Below, piece by piece: positions 56,346 through 64,000 of a DNA stretch of 64,000 bases. Position numbers and translations under genes: made by a program. The notes under the pieces are model-generated. The model was not told the DNA's origin, searched no databases, and saw nothing but the letters and a program-made list of their open reading frames with translations. The stretch is from Locusta migratoria (taxonomy: Eukaryota; Arthropoda; Insecta; Orthoptera; Acrididae), in NCBI GenBank assembly GCA_026315105.1, contig CM048750.1, forward strand, positions 111,445,297 through 111,509,296. The letters are read 5' to 3'. Numbering within the stretch: the first letter of the stretch is position 1; each line of letters opens with the position of its first letter.

Positions 56346-57580
56346 GCATGCTTCTCCTTGATTCTGAGGATTCCTCTCCTCGGGTCGTCATTCCATCGGC
56401 CCTCCGCTCAGAGGTCCTCACGCTGCTACACGCCGATCATTGGGGGTATCTCGTACTAAGGCATTGGCCCACCGCCATGTGTTTTGGCCAGGTCTGTCCA
56501 CCGAAGTGTCTCATATGGTTACCTCGTGCTCACTCTGTGCGCAACATCAAGCCTCCCCTCGGGCAACATTCACCCCATGGCCTACACCTTCGCAGGCCTG
56601 GGATCGCCTGCACATTGATTTTGCGAGCCCCTTCCTTAATGCCTATTGGTTGCTGGTTATTGATGCCTTCTCTAAGTTCCCGTACTTGGTCCGTTGCCTT
56701 TCAACCTCAGCCACGGCCACGGTTGCAGCCTTGTCATGCATTTTCTCGATTGAAGGCCTCCCCACTATGGTGGTGTCAGACAACGGTCCTCAGTTTGTAT
56801 CACACGAGTTTGCCTCCTTCTGCAACGCCCGGGGTATCCGCCATGTCCTTGCCCCACCCTTATCTGCAGTCAAATGGGGAAGATGAAAGATTTGTTCGAA
56901 CCTTTAAGACCCAGTTGAAAAAATATGTGGCTCGGTACCGTTCCGATGTTGCCCTCGATCAATTTCTCTCATGTTTTGATGACAAGAGTCCTGCGGAACT
57001 CCTCCATGGCCAGCCCCGGACTCTGCTTCATCTCCTGCATCCAAGCCCGGGCCATTCACACGTGTCTCCATCTTCTCGCTTCTGACCAGGGATGGCTGTC
57101 TGGGCACATGGGTTCGGACTTCGACTGAAATGGATTCCTGCCATCATCACCAGATGCCGCGGCCATCGTCTCTGTGACATACGCACAGAAGACGGCATCA
57201 CTGCACGTCACCACGACCAGCTGCACCTGCTTGTGGAAGATCGGGAGCTCCCCATCACTCAGCCAATGCTCCCGCTCCAGTCTGCTCCACTAACTAGCCC
57301 ACAGGCCAAAGAAAGGTTCCTGCCATTACTTGCAAGTTGTCTGCCTCAGCCAGGGACTGACCCAGGTCCCTCCCCTCAGGGACCTATACCTTTGCGGGTA
57401 CAGCCAACACCCATGCTGGATTCATCTCCTCCTGATGCATTGCTCCCTTCGGGTCCACCATCACCATCACCAGGTCTGGGGACTGAGGTGGAGATGGAGA
57501 CCGAGTCACCATCACCGGTCCTGCCATATGGGTTGTCGGGGGAAGGGCGCCGATGCTGCCCGCACCCCAAGTACTTCTAA
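56346..57580 (+). pseudogene. gypsy element 1 integrase and C-terminal tail
   Basis: Three frames. Zinc domain with HADHWG and CSLCAQH; core with DRLHIDFASPF (Asp 1) and VVSDNGPQFVSHEF (Asp 2); then, after a further shift, QSNGEDERFVRTFKTQLKK (Glu) and SPAELLHGQPR. A proline/histidine-rich tail follows to about 57580 with no known domain. Confidence 0.88.
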
Positions 57581-57748
57581 CCCTATGCAACGGTGCCCGC
57601 CCGCAACCTCAGTCAGAGCCCAACAGATGACAATGTCATGGACATTGCTCGCATCTGAGCCTCCCTAAGGGGAAAGGAATGCTGTAAGGCACACACACAG
57701 TCGATAACATATGTTAGGAGTCGGCCACGAGAGTGCGCCGAGGGAAAA

Positions 57749-57924
57749 TGCGGCAAACGCCAGAGCATGCCACGGGTGAGTCAATGACATAAACAGTGCG
57801 GAGTTGTGCTCTGAGCACAGTGTGTTGTTTACCAGGTATGAACTCATTTCACAGGTATTCGTACAGCCAGTGCACGCCAGTGTTCTGCGTAGTAGTGAGG
57901 GTGTTGTTGTCCGTGAATACAACA
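57749..57924 (+). repeat. 3' LTR of gypsy element 1
   Basis: 176 bp from TGCGGCAAACGCC to GAATACAACA. Differences from the 5' LTR are mostly transitions, several at CpG-type sites. Confidence 0.93.
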
Positions 57925-59036
57925 TAACGAGATATGGATAGGGTGATAGATGGACGAAGATGGTCATCTATTACTTTCTGGTGGAGATAAAAAATCAGAG
58001 ACATGCTGATGGATGTAACTGCACTCCCAGCAGAAACTTTTGATGGATACCATTGTTTGGGGATGGCAAGGATGAGGTTTGATGAATTGGAAAACATAAA
58101 GAAAGAAAAGTAAAATAAAATAAAAGTGTAGAAACTATTTCTTAAGCTCAAAATACCTAAAAATGAATGTGGCAGATGGAAGATGAATGGGGTAAGTTCA
58201 AAGATGCATTTGTAAGCTCTGCTGAGAGAATCTGTGGCAGATTGCCTGGGAGGGTAATGAAAAAAGAGACACAATGGTGGAATGAACAGGTGAAGGAGGC
58301 AGTAAACAAAAAGAAGAAAGCCTAGCATGAATGGAACAAGGGCCAAACAGGGGAAATAAAATGAAATATGAGGATAGTAAAAATAAGTGTAAGAATGTGG
58401 TAGTATAAGAAAAGAGGAAAATCTGGGAAAAATTCACCCAGGAGTTGGAAAAAGATGTTAATAGTGGTAAAAGGATGCTATACGGAATTACAAAAAGTGC
58501 AAGGAAGGAAAAAAACAGACACAAAATTGGTGAAAGCGGAATGCAGAGAGCTATTAATGCAACCAGTGGAGATAAGGAAAAGATGGAAAGAGTATTTTGA
58601 TAAATCACTAAATGTAAAGAACATTAATGGAAAAGGAATAGAAGTATGGCAGGAGGCAGCAGGTTTCTAGAAGAAAAGGATGATGTAATGCTGTTAGAAG
58701 TAATATGAAAATGTAAACAGGAAATGCACCTGGGATAGATGAAATTACTGTGGAGATGATATAGGCAGCTGGACCAGTTGGACTGAAGTGGCTGTAGAGA
58801 CTAATAAGATGCATTTGTACACAAAAAAAATGTGTTCCTGAAGAATGGGGAAAGCAAATAATAATCCCAGTTTTGAAAAAGGTGATAGAAAATTATGTGA
58901 CACCTACCAATGTATTACACTCATATCTCAAAATAATCATGAGGATACTAGAAAGAAGAGTGAGAGAAAAAGTGGAAGTGCCTTTAGAAGAGGAGCAGTG
59001 TGGCTTTCAACATGGTAGATCAACAGTGGACATGCT
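57925..59036 (+). pseudogene. LINE segment between the two gypsy elements
   Basis: Continuation of the LINE broken at 53123: EN end and EN-RT linker (CAGRWKMNGVSSKMHL-type text, WNEQVKEAVNKKKKA near 58273-58320), and RT fingers to EEQCGFQHGRSTVDM at 58992-59036, where it is cut by gypsy element 2. Confidence 0.75.
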
Positions 59037-59350
59037 ATGAGGTAGCAAGTGCGGGCACTTATTCAAATTGTGTATGCCATCTGTGAACTTACGATTCACG
59101 CCACCAGAGATCACGTGCAGGATATGTGCAGACAGCATGCCACATACTAACTTAACATCAGACAGAGAGAGCAGGGGCAGTCAGTTCTGTTGTGGATCTG
59201 CTAGATACAATAAGTCAATTGCCAATGAAGACATTTTCAGTTAACAATGATATTGAATGTGGTCGAGTAGATAGGACATTGGCGACAAGTGTGGCACAAT
59301 TCCACATGTTTGGTCTCTTCCGCTGTAAATTTGTTAGGTGTTTTTCTCAC

Positions 59351-59860
59351 ATGACAGAAATGGCACTTGAAGAAGTGCTACACCGGCTTGTTGACCATCA
59401 GGAGACTCTCAATGCACCATCGGAAAACCAGAATTGCCTTTTTACCACAGTGTTGGAGACTCAAACTCTGATACTGCAGTCTTTAGCTTCGGCCATGTCT
59501 GGGCCCCCACATCCCACAATGTCTCACATGTCTTTCTCAGTCTATTACCCGGCGTCCTTTCCTGCATATGACAAGACCATGGAAGATAGGGAGGCCTCCA
59601 AAAAATGATTGCAGCAACACTTTCAGGCATTTGGAGTACAGGATGCCCTTCTTTGTCAGGTACTATTCCCCTCATCGGTTTCCCCAAGAATTTATCAATC
59701 GCTGTGTCAACTGGCTCCCTTGCAAGAACCTGCATCTCTTGAACTTATGTGACCATTGCTGTCCTCATATTACTGCAAGCATACTCACGTCATGGCTTCT
59801 CGAGTGGAATGTTACATCTGTTGAAAACAATCACTTACGCAACCTAGTCCCTTGTTATGG
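59351..59860 (+). pseudogene. gypsy element 2 gag
   Basis: MTEMALEEVLHRLVDHQETL, LQSLASAMSGPPHP, then after a stop LQQHFQAFGVQDALLCQ and ASLE region. Same fold and spacing as element 1 gag (RHLVEQQE, RQHFQAFGW) but strongly diverged. Confidence 0.85.
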
Positions 59861-59869
59861 CCCTACAGT

Positions 59870-60600
59870 CTGCTGGTCTTAAATGCAGTCCAGATAAGTG
59901 CCAATTTTTTTCAACCCTCTATTTACTATCTGAATTATCATATCTCCAGTGAAGGTAGTTCCCCTTTATGCCATGTTGTTACAGTCATTTTGACTCTGCT
60001 TCGCCCTACTCCAGTGAAGGAGTTGCAGGTATTTCTAGGCAAGATCCCATATTATCATAAATTCCTAGGTGTGCATTTTCAGTGGTCCCCAGCATGTGAA
60101 AAAGCATTTCCTCTTTTGAAACAAAAGCTTCAGTCACACACTTGCTTGGTTCCTTTCCAGGCTGGCCACGGACACTTGTCAACACGGAGTGGGAGCCATT
60201 TAGGCCCTTAGGTATCAAGACAGACGGCCCATTGCATATGCTTCAAAAACATTGAACTCGGAATGACTCAAGTAATCACAGATCAAAAAAGAGGCACTCC
60301 CCATTATACAAAATCTACATCTTCTTATATACCACAAAATTCCATTTGGTCACAGTCTACAAACCCCTGATCTCATTGTTTAGCCCTTCAGCATCACTTC
60401 CAGATGAAGCCACGATGGGCTCTTTTTTCGTCAATATCCAATTATGAAATTCATTTCCACTGTACGGCTCAATGCCCAAATATTGCGGCATTCTCCCATT
60501 TCTCAGCGGGTCCTGACCCTGTTTTCGACAGTAACGAACTGCTCAACAGGCAGTAGATGGTTTTCCCATTATGACCTCATGGATAGCGTCAACCACCTAC
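59870..60600 (+). pseudogene. gypsy element 2 RT end and RNase H
   Basis: CSPDKCQFFQPSIYY-like text, PTPVKELQVFLGKIPYYHKF, FQWSPACEKAFPLLKQKLQS, then degraded RNase H strands. The catalytic YLDD part of RT is missing. Confidence 0.82.
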
Positions 60601-60628
60601 TCCGATCCCGTGCTATGACAGGTGTCAT

Positions 60629-61390
60629 GTGTACAAAATGCCTGGCCAGAGAGATTCCCATGCCTTGGTTGAGAACCACTTCGCAATTATTTCTTGTTGC
60701 AGTACCAGATTTTGGTCCAGGATGGCGTTCTCTTTGTTATCTACATCTCATGTGGCACCGAGGGTAGTCATTCCCTCCTCTCTCCATCGGGAAGTTCTCA
60801 GTGTTCTTCATGCAGACTACCAGAGGATGTCGCATACAAATGCAATGGCACACCGCCAAGAGTTCTGGCTGGGGCTAAATGGAGATATCATCTGCCTTGT
60901 TTCTGCCTGTTTGAAATGTGCCACCCACCAGGTAGGTCCCCGCACATCTTTTTCTCTGTGATCGGTACTGGAACAAGCATGGGAATGAGTTCATGTGGAC
61001 TTCATGGGTCCCTTTATGCATTTTTTTGGCTGTTGGAGGTAGATGCATTCTAAAAGTTTCCATATATGGTTCACTGTAGTAGTGGTAAAAGTCACAGTAC
61101 TTGCAAAAATATTTTCTTTGGAAGGCTTGCCAGTCACACTGATTACAGATAATTGTCTGCAGTTCTCTTCTCAAGAGTTTTCAGATTTCTGTGCCCGCTG
61201 GGGGCTCCTCTGTTCCACCCCCAATCCAACAGGGTGGTGGAATGGCTGATCAGAACGCTCAAGACCCAAATGAAGAAATATGTGGTTCAGACGTCCCCTG
61301 ATGTTCCCTTAGAGAAATTCCTGGCATCCTATCGATTCACACTAATTGGTGTCAAGAGTCCATCTGAGCTTCTACATGGCCTCTAGCCAC
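60629..61390 (+). pseudogene. gypsy element 2 integrase
   Basis: CLKCATHQVGPRTSFSL (zinc CXXC), a VDFMGP-like strand near 60995, SLEGLPVTLITDNCLQFSSQ (Asp 2), PQSNRVVEWLIRTLKTQMKK (Glu) and SPSELLHGL. Frames change four times. Confidence 0.85.
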
Positions 61391-61968
61391 GGATACTGCT
61401 TCACCTTCTGCAGCACCTGCCAGGCCACGCCTGCAAGTAACCATCGACCCATTTCTGGCCGAGGGCAGCTGTATGGGCAGATGGTTTTGGCCATCGCCGT
61501 AAATGGATTCCAGTGATCGTCACACACTTTTCCGGCCACTATCTCTGCAAGTTCTACATGGAGAATGATCTCACATCCCATGTGGATCCACTGCAACCTG
61601 GAGTGGGGCCGAGAGGGAGAGGACACGCAGCAGCCCCCCTCACGGGTCCCAACAAAATCAGAGAATGGCCGCTGAGCTCAGCTTCAACCAGACCAACCCC
61701 CCACAGAAATTAGGGAGCTGTAGCCCAAGACACCAACACAAATGGCTACCAGCAGCCCCACTGGCCACAACCACTCCATCACCACCACCACCACCACCAC
61801 CACCTCCTCGTCCTCCATCTCCGCTTAATTCTACACATCAGCATTCTACATGGCTTGGCGCACTCTCTCCAATGGTGGTTATTGTGATATGATAGGTGAG
61901 GAAGGTTTGGATCCATAGTGCTGTCCTCCCCCAAGGTCAGTAACAGAGGAGGAGGGGGGGGGGGCGGC
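61391..61968 (+). other. gypsy element 2 tail region
   Basis: Former C-terminal tail; contains a (CCA)n tract (about 61783-61803) and the purine tract before the 3' LTR. Confidence 0.6.
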
Positions 61969-62200
61969 TGTTACTGACTCGACATTTTTGTGGTGAGGAT
62001 CCAATGGATGTGTTGCATGTGTGGTGTTCCCTTTCTTCAAAGAAAGGTAGTGAGGTAATGAGAATGGGCGTGTATTCAGAAGTCAGGGGGAGAGAGCAGA
62101 GGCAGTTAATTCTGTTGTGTATCTGCTAGAAACAATACGTCAACAGCTGATGAATGCATTTTCAGTTAACAGTGTTTGAGTACACAACAGGAGCCAATCT

Positions 62201-63440
62201 TCAGTTCGAGAGAGTAGATGGAAAAGCATTGGGACTAGAAAACATTTGGTGATGACATTTCTTAACCTAGTTAAGGCATATGACAGTTTTCCCATGGAAA
62301 AGGTATGGGCAACCTTGGAAAGAAAGGGAGTTCAAAAACAAACACTTGAAATCCTCCAGGCAATGAAAAAAGTTCCATTTGTGTCCAGACACAAGTTGGA
62401 AGTACTGATTGTTTAGAATGTTATGGGGTTGAGACTAGGAAGTGTGATATCACCATTACTATTTATAATTGTGATGGATGAAATAGTGAAAGAGGCAAAA
62501 AAAGCCCTAGAGGAAGGGAGATGAAGATGTTATTATTTCCTGACAATATTGTAGTGTGGGAAACAAGCAGAAAGAAGGTGCTACAACAAATATACATCCT
62601 AAATAATAAGAACGAAACATATGGGATGAAATTTAGTGTAAAGAAAAGCAATACCATGGTGATAACCCGAGGAGATGAAGAAGGCAAGGGACAAATTCAT
62701 ATTAAGTATTGAAATAGTGCACAACTTTAACTATCTGGGAAGTGTATTGATGAAGAATGTTCATGTAGAGGCAGAAATTAGTAAAAGAATACAACAAATC
62801 AGTGTATTTTGTCAGTGTGTCAGAGGTTTTGAATGTGGTAGGGAGGTGAAAATGAAATGCAAGTTAGTGTTAGGAATGAAATTGAAGTGGAGAAGTTGAA
62901 TGGGAGAATGGAAAAAAACAGGTTAAAATGGTTTGGGCATGTGAAGAGGATGGGTGGGGAAAGAAGACCTAGGCGAATGATGGAGTTCAATACTGAGGGC
63001 TAGAGGAAGACTGATAACAAGCTGGAGTGAGACAATAACGATTTGTTTAAGGAGGGAAAACTTGGGATTGAACCAAATAGTTCAAGAAGAATGGTGGAAA
63101 GACCGAGAAAAGTGAAGAGGTATCATTGATACCCCAACCTGGCCAGATGTTGGCTAGAGGGGAAATGGAATATGTGGAACTACAAACAAAACATTAACAA
63201 ATAAAGTGCATGTGTTCCTTTATGGCAGTGAATCCTGAATTGAGACATAAATAAAAATTACATGCAGTCAGCAGAAAGGATGTTTATAAGAACTGTAAAA
63301 GGTTGCTGAAGGACGGACCACATAAAAAAAGATTACATGCAGGCAGAATTAGGAATTTACAATTTAACTAAAAAGATTGAAGAATACAGGGAAGATTGGA
63401 GATAATACCTTAAAAGGACGAATGGAGAAAGAGTACCATT
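62201..63440 (+). pseudogene. LINE RT second half (after gypsy element 2)
   Basis: Resumes the LINE: FLNLVKAYDSFPMEKVWATL (first RT Asp), GLRLGSVISPLLFIIVMDEI, a FPDN variant of the FADD pair near 62539, HNFNYLGSVLMKNVHVEAEI, MEKNRLKWFGHVKRMGGERR and RTDHIKKDYMQAELGIYNLT. RTE-like RT with many breaks. Confidence 0.8.
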
Positions 63441-63549
63441 TGTGGTAAAGAAGAGATGTTAGATGACCGAAAAAGAGATTGCTCTAACTATGTGAAGTTG
63501 AAACATTTTAATCCTCAAAGTGAAGATGATGAATATGTAATTACATTTA

Positions 63550-63775
63550 AATTATTTTTCAAAAGAGATAGATTGGCTGGCCAGTACTTATCTTTGTGCT
63601 GTACCATCGATAGTTACACAAATGAAGAAACAGAAAAAAAGGGGACGAAAAGGAGAAGCTTTCTAAACACAGTTCCTTCCTCAGGTGGGAGAGAAGGGAA
63701 GAAGGAAGGATGGGAACAGAAGGGAAAGGTAATTCACAATCTAGGTCATGAAGGTGGTGTTAGTTCAGTGTAGTC
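63550..63775 (-). repeat. Penelope-like 3' end, minus strand
   Basis: Reverse complement of the PLE 3' end at about 49290-49485 (GGCCAGTACTTA...TGTGCTGTACC; CAGTTCCTTCCTCAGGTGGG; TCTAGGTCATGAAGGTGGTG). The hammerhead-like core reads CTGAGGA...TTTA-GAAAGCTT with a partly lost stem. Confidence 0.85.
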
Positions 63776-63928
63776 TTATTTTGAATGACATCATATTGAA
63801 AATATTTTTTCACAGGTTCACTACAAAAATATAACATGTAATAAATTTGAAGAAAAAAATTTGCAAATGGTAAATCACAAATAGTTTGGATTTATCTCCT
63901 TGGTGGTTCAGTAAAAAAACAAACTTAC

Positions 63929-64000
63929 TGTTATGTGCCCAATCCCTCCTCCTGTCCATGTGCGATGGAATCTAAATTCTTTTGTTTCAACATTGTAAAT
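63929..64000 (-). CDS. Cfap44: CFAP44-like exon 1 of those seen (partial at window edge)
   Basis: Frame opens at base 64000 (ATT) and gives 24 codons reading YNVETKEFRFHRTWTGGGIG then HIT, followed by donor GTAAGT at 63928-63923. The TGGGIG turn followed by a beta strand is typical of the CFAP44 N-terminal propeller. It ends in phase 0 and continues into the exon at 52547. The exon is probably longer, because its 5' border lies beyond the window. Confidence 0.72.

Larger units (their letters stand above)
53124..57924 (+). mobile_element. Ty3/gypsy element 1 with two LTRs and 5-bp TSD
   Basis: 4,801 bp. LTRs at 53124-53294 and 57749-57924 (TG...CA in the 3' copy; CG at the 5' start), flanked by TAACG (53119-53123, 57925-57929). 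PBS region TTTGGCGACGAG just inside the 5' LTR and a purine tract GAGGGAAAA (57740-57748) before the 3' LTR. The LTRs differ by about 15 substitutions and one 5-nt indel, so it is not a young copy. Inserted in a LINE, antisense to the host gene. Confidence 0.95.
59037..62200 (+). mobile_element. Ty3/gypsy element 2, internally deleted relative of element 1
   Basis: 5' LTR about 59037-59280 (the 5' edge is truncated or diverged) then TTGGCGACAAG, the same PBS-type text as element 1. 3' LTR about 61969-62200, starting TGTTACTGACTC after a purine tract AGAGGAGGAGGGGGGGGG. Gag goes directly to the RT C-terminus (joint near 59830-59870), so protease and most of RT are deleted. Integrase remains. 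No TSD found. Confidence 0.82.

Noticed and set aside
57092..57668. Separate small gene after gypsy integrase
   Set aside because: It continues the integrase tail before the purine tract and 3' LTR; Pro/His-rich with overlapping frames, so element sequence.

Overview
Eukaryotic, almost certainly insect, genomic DNA. A split gene with small exons and very long introns runs along the minus strand, and the introns are packed with retroelements. The mix of RTE/BovB-like and CR1-like LINEs, Penelope-like elements, Ty3/gypsy elements, a Tc1-like element, a hAT element and tRNA-derived SINEs fits a large-genome orthopteran (locust or grasshopper). That placement is inferred from repeat families I recognise, not proven. 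I see no prokaryotic operon, rRNA gene or CRISPR array.

The only host gene I can support is on the minus strand and spans the window: a CFAP44 (WDR52)-like WD40 protein of the axoneme. Nine exons (63929-64000 partial, 52408-52547, 52139-52302, 42456-42586, 42215-42359, 26194-26384, 20642-20881, 6210-6533, 5822-6098) have GT/AG borders and compatible phases. Together they encode about 561 codons of one continuous reading frame. The 5' end lies beyond 64000, and the 3' end was not found in 1-5821.

Layout by intron. 1-5821: a 33-bp perfect palindrome and a decayed RTE LINE (about 1960-4809). Intron 6534-20641: an almost complete RTE LINE with target-site duplications (7327-10611), a GC-rich segment, LINE scraps, Penelope-type terminal repeats, a Tc1/mariner remnant, and a CR1-like LINE (16686-20425) broken by an A/TA/T microsatellite. 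Intron 20882-26193: a hAT element with 8-bp TSDs (21541-22711), and an exact 1043-bp tandem duplication whose junction holds 226 bp copied from the CR1 LINE 4.9 kb away. Intron 26385-42214: a minus-strand RTE LINE, a hairpin of inverted tRNA-SINEs, and a Ty3/gypsy element (33340-38770) interrupted by a foldback repeat with 17-bp TSDs. Intron 42587-52138: two Penelope-like elements, a gypsy pol fragment, and several CR1 and other LINE pieces including a PHD-like ORF1. Intron 52548-63928: a LINE into which two related gypsy elements have inserted (53124-57924 and about 59037-62200).

The TE genes are mostly broken by stops and frameshifts. Exceptions with long open frames are the RT of the RTE copy at 8943-10595 and the RT of the gypsy at 54516-55535. 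The most unusual non-coding signal is a hammerhead-ribozyme-like core (CTGANGA, short stem, GAAA) recurring in the Penelope-type terminal repeats.
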